Source: Stenotrophomonas terrae (lineage in GTDB: Bacteria; Pseudomonadota; Gammaproteobacteria; Xanthomonadales; Xanthomonadaceae). Taken from it: DNA of 55,216 nucleotides. Made by a program: the position numbers and the translations under genes. The notes below the pieces were generated by a model. It ran no database searches, was not told where the DNA came from, and was given only the letters and a program-made list of their open reading frames with translations. The DNA lies in the NCBI RefSeq assembly GCF_001431465.1, contig NZ_LDJJ01000026.1:1-55216 (forward strand), read 5' to 3'. Below are positions 1 through 8,148 of this stretch, in pieces (within the stretch, counting starts at the first letter, position 1; each line of letters opens with the position of its first letter).

Positions 1-250
1 GGGTTGGGGAGGGGTTGGCTCTTTGTCGGCTGATGTAGTGCCTGCTTCGCGGCTTACGCCGCTCCCACAAGTTCTGCGGCTTGGCCGGTACGGCCTCTGC
101 CGAGCATGGCTCGGCACTACCGCTCTGCTCCCTCCCTTTGGCCTTAGGCCAAGGGGAGGGTTGGGGAGGGGTGAGCTCTTTGCGGGCTGATGCGGTGTCT
201 GCTTCGCGGCTTACGCCGCTCCTACAACGGGCCACAGCCCGGTCCGGTCC
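1..250. repeat. Intergenic repeat cluster upstream of flgB: direct duplication with REP and GTAG-type palindromes
   Basis: No gene is supported in 1-316. A stretch of about 70 bases at 2-70 is repeated with few differences at about 153-225, and each copy ends in a REP half-unit (GCTTCGCGGCTTACGCCGCT at 44 and 201). Between the copies lie a palindrome at 98-116 (TGCCGAGC, 3-base loop, GCTCGGCA) followed by CTAC, which on the minus strand reads as a GTAG-headed stem-loop of the Stenotrophomonas SMAG type, and an inverted repeat around 139-153 (TTGGCC-TTA-GGCCAA). The repeat family names are from memory of these genomes; the palindromes are directly visible. Confidence 0.7.
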
Positions 251-267
251 GGGACCCCACTCGGTTC

Positions 268-283
268 TGGCACAGCTTTTGCA
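268..283 (+). promoter_or_regulatory. Sigma-54 (RpoN) promoter for flgB
   Basis: TGGCACAGCTTTTGCA matches the -24/-12 consensus TGGCAC-N5-TTGCA with exact GG-N10-GC spacing. It lies 33 bases before the flgB start, the expected place for a short leader. FleQ is the likely activator, since rpoN2 and fleQ are in the same cluster. Confidence 0.85.
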
Positions 284-316
284 ACTTCCCCGGCAACGTT
301 CCGTGGGAGCTTCCAC

Positions 317-721
317 ATGGCCAACCTGTTTTCCGACTACCTAGGCATCCACGCGCAGGCGATGCCGTTGCGCGAGCAGCGCATGAAGCTGATCGCCAGC
401 AATCTGAGCAATGCCGATACGCCGGGCTACAAGGCCCGCGATCTGGACTTTGACGCCGCCCTGCGCAATGCACAGGGTGCAACCAGCGGCAATGGCCTGC
501 TCAACACCACTGCCGAACAGCACTACGCCATCGGCGGCAGCGCTGGGCTCAATCCGTTCCAGATACTGCGCGAGGGTGCGCAGCCCAGCCTGGACGGCAA
601 TACCGTTGATCCGGATACCGAACGCGCCGCCTATGGCCGCGCCGCGCTGGAATACCGCGCCTCGCTCAGCTTCGTCGAGTCCAAGGTGAAAACCATGCTC
701 ACCGCGATCACCGGCCAATAA
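317..721 (+). CDS. flgB: Flagellar basal-body rod protein FlgB
   Basis: FlgB is a proximal rod subunit of the flagellar basal body in the periplasm. The 134-residue protein has the normal family length and the rod/hook N-terminal signature (ASNLSNADTPGYKARDLDF, about residues 27-45). The C-terminal helix ends in ESKVKTMLTAITGQ. The ATG follows the sigma-54 promoter at 268-283 and opens the flgBCDE run, with flgC starting 11 bases downstream. No signal peptide is seen, as expected for a substrate of the flagellar export apparatus. Confidence 0.97.
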   Translation: MANLFSDYLGIHAQAMPLREQRMKLIASNLSNADTPGYKARDLDFDAALRNAQGATSGNGLLNTTAEQHYAIGGSAGLNPFQILREGAQPSLDGNTVDPDTERAAYGRAALEYRASLSFVESKVKTMLTAITGQ

Positions 722-732
722 GGAAACGCGCC

Positions 733-1140
733 ATGAGCAATCTGCCCATCTTCGATATTGCTGGTTCCGCTTTGCAGGCGCAGTCGGTGCGCATGAGCAC
801 CATCGCCTCCAACCTGTCCAACGCCGATTCCATCGCCGGATCGCCACAGGCGGTCTACAAGCCGTTGGAGCCGATCTTCCAGGCCGTCACCAGCCGTACC
901 GATCCCAATCTGACCGGCGTGCAGGTCAAGGAGATCGCGCAGAGTGACGCGCCGCCGATCAAACGCTACGAACCCAACCATCCGCTGGCCGATGGCGAGG
1001 GCTATGTGTATTCGCCCGACGTCGATCCGGTAGCGCAGATGGTCAACCTCATCTCCACTTCGCGCAATTACCAGGCCGGTGTGGAAATGCTCAGTACGGC
1101 CAAAGAGCTTGCCTTGGCCACGCTGACCATGGGCCGCTGA
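733..1140 (+). CDS. flgC: Flagellar basal-body rod protein FlgC
   Basis: FlgC is a second proximal rod subunit. The 135-residue product has the N-terminal rod motif (ASNLSNADS, about residues 26-34) and the C-terminal signature SRNYQAGVEMLSTAKELALA, typical of FlgC, that packs with the N-terminal helix in the rod. An AAGGAA ribosome site lies just before the ATG. It sits 11 bases after flgB and 26 before flgD, which implies one transcript. Confidence 0.97.
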   Translation: MSNLPIFDIAGSALQAQSVRMSTIASNLSNADSIAGSPQAVYKPLEPIFQAVTSRTDPNLTGVQVKEIAQSDAPPIKRYEPNHPLADGEGYVYSPDVDPVAQMVNLISTSRNYQAGVEMLSTAKELALATLTMGR

Positions 1141-1166
1141 GCCCCCTCCCCCAGGAATCTGCCGAC

Positions 1167-1841
1167 ATGAGCACCAGCGTCAACTCCGATCTCTACAGCT
1201 CGCTCGGGCTTACTGCCCCGAACAGCGCCACCAAAACCAAGGATAAAAGCGCGCTTGACCAGGCCGACTTCCTGAAGCTGATGACCACCCAGCTGCAGCA
1301 CCAGGATCCGACCAAACCAATGGACAACAGCCAGATGGTCGCGCAGATGGCACAGCTGTCCACCGTGCAGGGCATCACCGATCTGAACACCTCGGTGAAG
1401 GGCTTCCAGCAGTCCATGGCCAGCGATCAGGTACTGCGTGGTGCGGCCCTGGTTGGCCACGAAGTGATGGTGCCTTCGACCAAGGTCGCGCTGGAAGCCG
1501 AAGGCGGCGCCAGCGGCACTGTCGCGGCACCCTCCGCCGGCTTCGTCACCGTCGACATCACCGACGCCAACGGTCTGAAGGTCAATCAGCTGAACGTGCC
1601 GGCCGACGCCGCTGGCGAGGTCGCCTTCCAGTGGGACGGCACCAACGCCGATGGCGAGCGCCTGCCCGCGGGCAGCTATACCGTCACCGCAACCCATACC
1701 GACAGCGCAGGCGCACAGAGCAAGCTCAACACCTATGTGCAGGCGGAAGTGGAAAGCGTGACGGTGGGTTCCGACGGCCTGTACCTGAATCTCAAGGGGC
1801 TGGGCACTGCCCCGCTCGACTACGTGCTCCGCGTCAGCTGA
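1167..1841 (+). CDS. flgD: Flagellar hook assembly (capping) protein FlgD
   Basis: FlgD forms the temporary cap under which hook subunits polymerise. The 224-residue protein carries the conserved N-terminal segment (LDQADFLKLMTTQLQHQDP, about residues 30-48, then PMDN) that marks FlgD. A FlgD Ig-like/Tudor hybrid region follows, including WDGTNADGERLPAGSYTV. Length is normal for the family. It lies between flgC and flgE, the substrate gene, in the usual order. Confidence 0.96.
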   Translation: MSTSVNSDLYSSLGLTAPNSATKTKDKSALDQADFLKLMTTQLQHQDPTKPMDNSQMVAQMAQLSTVQGITDLNTSVKGFQQSMASDQVLRGAALVGHEVMVPSTKVALEAEGGASGTVAAPSAGFVTVDITDANGLKVNQLNVPADAAGEVAFQWDGTNADGERLPAGSYTVTATHTDSAGAQSKLNTYVQAEVESVTVGSDGLYLNLKGLGTAPLDYVLRVS

Positions 1842-1872
1842 GCCCCCTCTTCGATTTCCCAGGAGTATCGCC

Positions 1873-3093
1873 ATGGGCTTCAACGTCTCACTGTCAGGCA
1901 TCAATGCGGCCAACGCTGACCTGAATGTCACCGCCAACAACATCGCCAACGTCAACACCACCGGCTTCAAGGAATCGCGCGCCGAGTTCGCCGATCTGTT
2001 CAATGCCACCAGCTATGGCCTGTCGCGCAACGCGATTGGTTCCGGCGCGCGGCTGAGCAATGTGGCGCAGCAGTTCTCGCAGGGCAACATCAACCAGACC
2101 GGGCGCAGCCTGGACCTGGCCGTGGCCGGCGAAGGCTTCTTCACCATGAACATGAACGGTTCGCGCGTGTACTCGCGTGCAGGCAACTTCCAGACCGACA
2201 ACAACGGCTATGTGGTGAACCCGCAGGGCGCACGCCTGCAGGTATTTGCCCCCAGCGCCGATGGCACCCGCTTCGACGGTCAGCTGACCGACCTGCAGCT
2301 GCTTACCACCGACAGCCCGCCGAAGCAGAGCACCCTGGTCAACATGGCGTTCACCCTGCCGGGCAACGCGCCCGAGCCGACGGTGGCGCCGTTTGATCCC
2401 ACCGACTCCAATACCTACAACCACTCCACCGGTGGCATCACCGTGTACGACTCGTTGGGTGTCAGCCACACCCAGACCTCGTACTTCGTGAAGACGGCCA
2501 ACGCCAACGAATGGGAAGTACACAACTACATCGACGGCCAGCCTGCCGGCGGCCCTTCGACGCTGCAGTTCTCCAACGCCGGTGCATTGACCAACCCGGC
2601 GAATGGCGACATCACCCTGGCGCCGTTCACCCCGAGCACCGGCGCTGGCGTGGTCAACCTGACCCTGAATGTCTCCGGCGCTACCCAGTACGGCGAAAAG
2701 TTCGCGATGCGCGATACCCGCCAGGACGGCTATGCCGCCGGCAAGCTCAATGAGATCAGCATCTCCGAGGAAGGCGTGGTGTATGCGCGCTATACCAACG
2801 GCGATGACAAACCACTGGGCCAGGTTGCGTTGACCACCTTCAACAACCCACAGGGCTTGCAGAACCAGGGCAACAATCTGTGGGTTGAGACCTTCTCATC
2901 CGGCAACCCGCGTACCGGCGCGCCGGACACCTCGGACCTGGGCCAGATCCAGGCCGGCTCGCTGGAAGCGTCAACGGTGGATCTGACCGAGCAGCTGGTC
3001 AACATGATCGTGGCCCAGCGCAACTTCCAGGCCAATTCGCAGATGGTGTCCACCCAGGACCAGATCACCCAGACCATCATCAACATCAGGTAA
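1873..3093 (+). CDS. flgE: Flagellar hook protein FlgE
   Basis: FlgE is the structural subunit of the hook, the universal joint between rod and filament. The 406-residue protein begins with the hook/rod domain (SGINAANADLNVTANNIAN, then VNTTGFKESRAEF) and ends in the conserved coiled segment with NMIVAQRNFQANSQMVSTQD. The central part is the variable hook D1/D2 region. A GGAG ribosome site precedes the ATG. It is followed by a 171-base gap before flgF. Confidence 0.97.
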   Translation: MGFNVSLSGINAANADLNVTANNIANVNTTGFKESRAEFADLFNATSYGLSRNAIGSGARLSNVAQQFSQGNINQTGRSLDLAVAGEGFFTMNMNGSRVYSRAGNFQTDNNGYVVNPQGARLQVFAPSADGTRFDGQLTDLQLLTTDSPPKQSTLVNMAFTLPGNAPEPTVAPFDPTDSNTYNHSTGGITVYDSLGVSHTQTSYFVKTANANEWEVHNYIDGQPAGGPSTLQFSNAGALTNPANGDITLAPFTPSTGAGVVNLTLNVSGATQYGEKFAMRDTRQDGYAAGKLNEISISEEGVVYARYTNGDDKPLGQVALTTFNNPQGLQNQGNNLWVETFSSGNPRTGAPDTSDLGQIQAGSLEASTVDLTEQLVNMIVAQRNFQANSQMVSTQDQITQTIINIR

Positions 3094-3264
3094 GCCAGTC
3101 GGGCGCGACGGTGCATGACTGGCCAGTGACCAGCCTTTCAAGCAATCGCGCCCACGCTTATGCACGACGCTGCACTGACGTCGCGCGCCCGCAGGTGGCG
3201 TGCGACGGGTTGCTCTGCCCGCCCCCTGCGCTCCCACCCCTCTTTACTTCCGAATCCAAGCCTT

Positions 3265-4014
3265 ATGGACAAAGCCCTCTACGTTGCCATGACCGGTGCC
3301 CGTGCCTCGCTGCAGGCGCAGGCCACGGTGTCGCACAACCTGGCCAACTCGGATACCCCAGGCTTCAAGGAAGCTTTGGCCAACACCGAAGCGTTCCGCA
3401 TCCAGGGCCCGGGCTTTCCGTCGCGGGTGGATGCGCTGCATGTGGACGCCGGCTTCAACCGCCGCGTTGGCGCCCAGCAGATCACTGGCAATGCATTGGA
3501 TCTTTCCCTGCAGCCGGGCAGCTGGCTGGCCGTGCAATCCAGCGATGGCAGCGAGGCCTATACCCGCAGCGGCGCCTTGTCGCTGACGCCGAACGGGCAA
3601 CTGCTCACCGCCGAAGGCAATGCCGTATTGGATGACAACGGCAATCCCATCGCGGTACCGCCGCATCAGGCGATGGAAATCGGGCACGACGGCACCTTGT
3701 CGATCATCCCGCTGGGTGAAGGCCCGCAGACGATGGCGATGATTGGCCGCCTGCGCGTGGTTGATGCACCCAATGAACGGCTGGAACGCAGGCTCGATGG
3801 TTTGATGCGCAATACCGATCCACAGCAGCCTTTCGTGCAGCGCCAAGGCAAGGCGCTGGACAGCGGCATGCTGGAATCCAGCAATGTCGACGCTGCCGGT
3901 GCATTGGTGCAGATGATCCAGCTGCAGCGCCAGTTTGAAATGCAGGTGAAGGTCATCAAGCATGGCGACGAAAACGCGCGCAGTGCCAACAGCCTGCTGC
4001 GCCTGAACGGCTGA
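3265..4014 (+). CDS. flgF: Flagellar basal-body rod protein FlgF
   Basis: FlgF is a proximal rod subunit. The 249-residue protein starts MDKALYVAMTGARASLQAQA, has SHNLANSDTPGFKEALA near residues 23-39, and ends with the hook/rod C-terminal motif (ALVQMIQLQRQFEMQVKVI). The frame is open upstream to 3160, but the extra 35 residues are Arg/Pro-rich and unlike the family, so the ATG at 3265 is chosen. No clear ribosome site precedes it. The 3094-3264 gap shows only a weak sigma-54-like match. Confidence 0.95.
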   Translation: MDKALYVAMTGARASLQAQATVSHNLANSDTPGFKEALANTEAFRIQGPGFPSRVDALHVDAGFNRRVGAQQITGNALDLSLQPGSWLAVQSSDGSEAYTRSGALSLTPNGQLLTAEGNAVLDDNGNPIAVPPHQAMEIGHDGTLSIIPLGEGPQTMAMIGRLRVVDAPNERLERRLDGLMRNTDPQQPFVQRQGKALDSGMLESSNVDAAGALVQMIQLQRQFEMQVKVIKHGDENARSANSLLRLNG

Positions 4015-4246
4015 TAGCAAGACAAGCCGCACAGACATTACGCGCGCCTGCACTACTTCGTGGCGCGCGATCCGATACACAGCGGTGCGTTCCCCGCTGC
4101 CAGCATCCTCACTTCAGTTCATTCCCCTCCCACGCCCCGACCTGTTCAACCCAGGCCGATGCAGTCGTGCCCGGTGTCATGAGTTTGGCGCCACCCGCAC
4201 GTCGCCAACCACTCCGCGAACACCGCCGATATTTCGACACCATTTT

Positions 4247-4262
4247 TGGCACGGCCCATGCA
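4247..4262 (+). promoter_or_regulatory. Sigma-54 promoter for flgG
   Basis: TGGCACGGCCCATGCA has the -24 element TGGCACG and a TGCA -12 element with exact GG-N10-GC spacing. It lies 52 bases before flgG in the 300-base flgF-flgG gap (4015-4314), where nothing else was recognised, and suggests that flgGHIJKL can be transcribed separately from flgBCDEF. Confidence 0.82.
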
Positions 4263-4314
4263 TTGACACAGGCAAGGGCCAATCGGCCGGTATCAGTTAC
4301 CAAGGAATCGCACC

Positions 4315-5100
4315 ATGAATCAGGCATTGTGGGTCGCCAAGACCGGTTTGGATGCGCAGCAGACACGTATGTCGGTTGTCTCCAACAACCTGGCCAACAC
4401 CAATACCACCGGATTCAAGCGCGACCGTGCCAGCTTCGAGGACCTGTTGTATCAACAGGTGCGTCAGCCAGGCGGTTCGTCCTCGGCACAGACCCAGCTG
4501 CCAACCGGTCTGCAGTTGGGTACCGGTGTACGCGTGGTCGCCACCTCCAAGCATTTTGAACAGGGCAGCCAGCAACAGACCGGCCGCGCCCTGGATGTGA
4601 TGGCCAATGGCCGTGGCTTCTTTGAAGTGATGATGCCCGATGGCAGCTCCGCCTATACCCGCGACGGCAGCTTCCAGATCAATGCCCAGGGCGAACTGGT
4701 GACCAACAGCGGCTACCCGGTGCAGCCCGGCATCCAGATCCCGGAAGGCGCGCAGTCGATGACCATCGGCACCGACGGCACCATCAGCGTGAAGATGGCC
4801 GGCGAAGCCGCGTCGGTGGAAATCGGTTCGTTGACGCTCACCGATTTCATCAATCCGGCCGGTCTGCAGGCCAAGGGCGAAAACCTGTACCTGGAAACCA
4901 CCGCGTCGGGCCCGGCCCAGAACGGTACGCCCGGCCTCAACGGCCTGGGCACCGTGGTGCAGGGCGCGCTGGAAGGCAGCAACGTCAACGTGGTCGAAGA
5001 GCTGGTGTCGATGATCGAAACCCAGCGCGCCTACGAAATGAATGCCAAGGCCATTTCCACCACCGACTCGATGCTCGGCTACCTCAACAACAACGTCTGA
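4315..5100 (+). CDS. flgG: Flagellar distal rod protein FlgG
   Basis: FlgG builds the distal rod that crosses the peptidoglycan and outer membrane. The 261-residue length is typical. The N-terminus ([19 protein letters not shown], then [20 protein letters not shown]) and the C-terminus ([20 protein letters not shown]) are textbook FlgG. An AAGGAA ribosome site lies 8 bases before the ATG. It heads the second rod/ring transcript. Confidence 0.98.
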   Translation: MNQALWVAKTGLDAQQTRMSVVSNNLANTNTTGFKRDRASFEDLLYQQVRQPGGSSSAQTQLPTGLQLGTGVRVVATSKHFEQGSQQQTGRALDVMANGRGFFEVMMPDGSSAYTRDGSFQINAQGELVTNSGYPVQPGIQIPEGAQSMTIGTDGTISVKMAGEAASVEIGSLTLTDFINPAGLQAKGENLYLETTASGPAQNGTPGLNGLGTVVQGALEGSNVNVVEELVSMIETQRAYEMNAKAISTTDSMLGYLNNNV

Positions 5101-5122
5101 TTGGTCGCCAAGGGATACCGTC

Positions 5123-5812
5123 ATGAGCAGCACCCCACTCCTGCGCCAACTTTCCATCGCCCTGTGCGCTGCCTTGATCGGCGGCTGCACGCTGGCCGGC
5201 GACGTGCGCCCCTACGCACCGATGGCACCGATCCAGCCCATCGTGGTGCAGGCCGCAGCGCCCACCGCCGGTGCGATCTACGCGGCCGGCCCGGGCTTGA
5301 ACCTGTACGGCGACAGGCGCGCACGCGACGTCGGTGACCTGCTGACCATCACCCTGGTCGAAAACACGATGGCCACCACCACCGCCAGCACCGCGATCAG
5401 CAAGAAGTCCAATGTCGATGTCGGCACGCCGACCTTGTTCGGTGCGCCGGTGACGCTGGGCGGCAAGGACATCCTTGGCGCTTCGGCAGCAGCCGAGCGT
5501 GATTTCGCCGGCAAGGGCAACAGCGCGCAGAGCAATCGCCTGCAGGGCAGCGTGACCGTCACCGTGATCCAGCGCCTGCCCAACGGCAACCTGGTGATAC
5601 AGGGGCAGAAGAACCTGCGCCTGAACCAGGGCGATGAGCTGGTGCAGATCCAGGGTGTGGTGCGTGCAGCAGATATCGCCCCGGACAACACCATTTCCTC
5701 CAGCAAGGTTGCTGATGCCCGCATCGCCTATGGCGGCCGCGGTGCGGTCGCGCAATCCAATGCGATGGGCTGGCTGGGCCGCTTCTTCAACTCCGCCTTT
5801 GCGCTGTTCTGA
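5123..5812 (+). CDS. flgH: Flagellar L-ring lipoprotein FlgH
   Basis: FlgH forms the outer-membrane L-ring bushing. The 229-residue precursor begins [20 protein letters not shown] followed by GC, a lipoprotein signal peptide with a lipobox (LIGGC, lipidated Cys near residue 18). The L-ring core follows ([16 protein letters not shown], then [15 protein letters not shown] and [20 protein letters not shown]). The frame is open further upstream inside flgG, but only the ATG at 5123 gives a signal peptide. Confidence 0.96.
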   Translation: MSSTPLLRQLSIALCAALIGGCTLAGDVRPYAPMAPIQPIVVQAAAPTAGAIYAAGPGLNLYGDRRARDVGDLLTITLVENTMATTTASTAISKKSNVDVGTPTLFGAPVTLGGKDILGASAAAERDFAGKGNSAQSNRLQGSVTVTVIQRLPNGNLVIQGQKNLRLNQGDELVQIQGVVRAADIAPDNTISSSKVADARIAYGGRGAVAQSNAMGWLGRFFNSAFALF

Positions 5813-5820
5813 GCACCGTG

Positions 5821-6936
5821 ATGACTACTTTCTCTTTCATGCGTCATCTGGCCCTGGCAACGCTGGCACTGGCAGCCGCCCTGCCCGCCCACGCCGAGCG
5901 GATCAAGGACCTGGCCCAGGTCGGCGGCGTGCGCGGCAATGCGCTGGTCGGTTACGGCCTGGTCGTCGGCCTGGATGGCAGCGGCGACCGCACCAGCCAG
6001 GCACCTTTCACCGTGCAGAGCCTGAAGAACCTGCTCGGTGAGCTGGGCGTCAATGTTCCGGCCAATGTAAACCCGCAGTTGAAGAACGTTGCCGCCGTCG
6101 CGATCCACGCCGAGCTGCCACCGTTCGCCAAACCCGGCCAGACCATCGACATCACCGTGTCCTCGATCGGCAATGCGGTGTCGCTGCGCGGCGGTGCCTT
6201 GCTGATGGCACCGCTCAAAGGCATAGACGGCCAGGTCTATGCCATCGCCCAGGGCAATCTGGTGGTCGGCGGCTTCGGTGCGCAGGGCAAGGATGGCTCG
6301 CGCATGTCGGTCAATATTCCCAGCGCAGGCCGCATCCCCAACGGTGCAACCGTCGAACGCGCCCTGCCGGATGTTTTCTCGGGCGGCGGCGACATCACCT
6401 TGAACCTGCACCAGAGCGATTTCACCACCGTCTCGCGGATGGTCAGCGCGCTCAACGCCACCTTCGGCGAGGGCGCCGCTCGCGCGGTTGATGGTGGCAC
6501 CGTTGCGGTACAGACACCGACCGACGCAGGTGCCCGCATCGGCATGCTGGCCCGTATCGAGAACGTGGAGCTGTCGCCAGGCGCGGCGCCTGCACGCATC
6601 GTCGTCAATTCGCGCACCGGCACCGTGGTGATCGGCTCGCAGGTGCGGGTCAGCCCGGCGGCGATTTCGCACGGGTCCTTGACTGTGACCGTCAGCGAAT
6701 CGACCCAGGTCAGCCAGCCCAATGCCTTCGGTGGCGGACAGACCGTTGCCACGCCGCAGTCCACCATTACTGCCAGCAATGAAGGCAGCCGCATGTTCCG
6801 CTTCGATGGCGGTGCGACCCTGGATGAGATTGTGCGCGCGGTCAACGAAGTTGGTGCAGCGCCTGGCGATCTGATCGCCATCCTGGAAGCCCTCAAGCAG
6901 GCCGGCGCACTGACCGCCGACCTTGAGGTGATCTGA
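5821..6936 (+). CDS. flgI: Flagellar P-ring protein FlgI
   Basis: FlgI forms the periplasmic P-ring around the rod. The 371-residue precursor has a Sec signal peptide ending near AALPAHA before [20 protein letters not shown], the conserved mature N-terminus of the family. The C-terminus ([20 protein letters not shown]) is also conserved. A GTG just before the ATG (5818) is an alternative start that adds one residue. flgJ begins one base after the stop codon. Confidence 0.97.
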   Translation: MTTFSFMRHLALATLALAAALPAHAERIKDLAQVGGVRGNALVGYGLVVGLDGSGDRTSQAPFTVQSLKNLLGELGVNVPANVNPQLKNVAAVAIHAELPPFAKPGQTIDITVSSIGNAVSLRGGALLMAPLKGIDGQVYAIAQGNLVVGGFGAQGKDGSRMSVNIPSAGRIPNGATVERALPDVFSGGGDITLNLHQSDFTTVSRMVSALNATFGEGAARAVDGGTVAVQTPTDAGARIGMLARIENVELSPGAAPARIVVNSRTGTVVIGSQVRVSPAAISHGSLTVTVSESTQVSQPNAFGGGQTVATPQSTITASNEGSRMFRFDGGATLDEIVRAVNEVGAAPGDLIAILEALKQAGALTADLEVI

Positions 6937-6937
6937 C

Positions 6938-8137
6938 ATGCGTATCGCCGCGCCCGCGCTTGAGCTGAACCCGGCTATCGCCAATGACCCGGCGAAGATC
7001 GACAAGGTTGCCCGTCAGCTGGAAGGCCAGTTCGCACAGATGCTGGTCAAGAGCATGCGTGATGCAAGCTTCGGCGATTCGCTGTTCCCGGGCGAAAACC
7101 AGATGTTCCGCGAGATGTACGACCAGCGCATTGCCGAGGCGATGACGCGCGGTCGTGGGCTGGGCCTGTCGGCGATGATCGCGCGCCAGCTCGGTGGCAG
7201 CGATGCGGCAAACACTCCCAACGTTGATCCCAGCATCAAGCCTGCCGCAGCTGCGCGCGCATATCAGCTGACCGCACCCGCACCCGCAGCCGCTGGCCTG
7301 CCGCTGGACCCTGCATCGGCAACCGGCGTCGACCCACTGTCGTCGTTGAACCTCGGCGACCAATCCACCTATATGGCGCCGCAGGCGCAGGCGCTGGATC
7401 TGATTGCCGGGCGTGACAGCAGCAGCTTTCATGCATCACTGAGCAGTGCCAATCCGTATCAGGAAAGCGCAGCGGCAACGCCAGCTGCCGATTGGACGAT
7501 GGGCAATGATCGCTGGAGCAATGCAACCGCAGCGCAGCGCGGTGACGCCGTCGACACCACCACCGCCAATCTTGCCGCCGACAAGCTGGGCAAGCACACG
7601 CCCGAAGGCTTTGTCGCCAGCATCTGGCCACACGCCGAACGCGCCGCACGTGAGCTCGGCGTTGACCCGCGCGCCCTGGTTGCCCAGGCCGCGCTGGAGA
7701 CTGGCTGGGGTAAGCGCCATATCAAGCGCGACAACGGCGACAGCAGCCACAACCTGTTCGGCATCAAGGCCAACGGTTGGAGCGGTGAACGCGCCACCAC
7801 CGGCACCCACGAATACGTCAACGGCCAACGTCGCAACGAGACCGCCAGCTTCCGTGCCTATGGCTCGATGGCGGAGAGCTTCGGCGACTACGTCCGCATG
7901 TTGAAAACCAGCCCCCGCTACAAGGCCGCGCTCAGCGCCGGCAGCGATGTACGCAGCTTCGCCCAGGGCCTGCAGCGTGCCGGCTACGCCACCGATCCTG
8001 CCTACGCGGCCAAGATCGCCGCCATTGCCGCCGGGCCCACCATCGGCCGCGCCGTTGCCGCCATCGGCGATGCCGGTGCGCGCTTGGGCCAGACCTTTGC
8101 CAGTACCGCCGGTGCTACCGGCATCACCCGTCGTTGA
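6938..8137 (+). CDS. flgJ: Flagellar rod cap / peptidoglycan hydrolase FlgJ
   Basis: FlgJ caps the growing rod and opens a hole in the peptidoglycan for it. The 399-residue protein has two domains. Residues about 1-90 are the rod-binding part (VARQLEGQFAQMLVKSMRDA, FPGENQMFREMYDQ). Residues about 235-370 are the glucosaminidase/muramidase part, with the catalytic Glu in AALETGWGK (near residue 254) and NLFGIKANGWSG. A low-complexity linker of about 130 residues, longer than in enteric FlgJ (about 313 residues in total), joins them. Confidence 0.95.
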   Translation: MRIAAPALELNPAIANDPAKIDKVARQLEGQFAQMLVKSMRDASFGDSLFPGENQMFREMYDQRIAEAMTRGRGLGLSAMIARQLGGSDAANTPNVDPSIKPAAAARAYQLTAPAPAAAGLPLDPASATGVDPLSSLNLGDQSTYMAPQAQALDLIAGRDSSSFHASLSSANPYQESAAATPAADWTMGNDRWSNATAAQRGDAVDTTTANLAADKLGKHTPEGFVASIWPHAERAARELGVDPRALVAQAALETGWGKRHIKRDNGDSSHNLFGIKANGWSGERATTGTHEYVNGQRRNETASFRAYGSMAESFGDYVRMLKTSPRYKAALSAGSDVRSFAQGLQRAGYATDPAYAAKIAAIAAGPTIGRAVAAIGDAGARLGQTFASTAGATGITRR

Positions 8138-8148
8138 GATAGCCGTCC

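Noticed and set aside
3109..3150. Possible sigma-54 promoter before flgF (CTGGCCAGTGACCAGCC)
   Set aside because: GG-N10-GC spacing is right, but the -24 element lacks CAC and the -12 element is CAGC, not TTGC; weak compared with the six accepted sites.
3160..3264. N-terminal extension of FlgF from the upstream ATG at 3160
   Set aside because: The 35 extra residues are Arg/Pro/Ser-rich and unlike any rod protein; family alignment starts at MDKALYVAM.
5728..7005. Long minus-strand frame opposite flgI
   Set aside because: Antisense shadow with His/Arg/Gly-rich composition; the plus-strand frame is clear FlgI.
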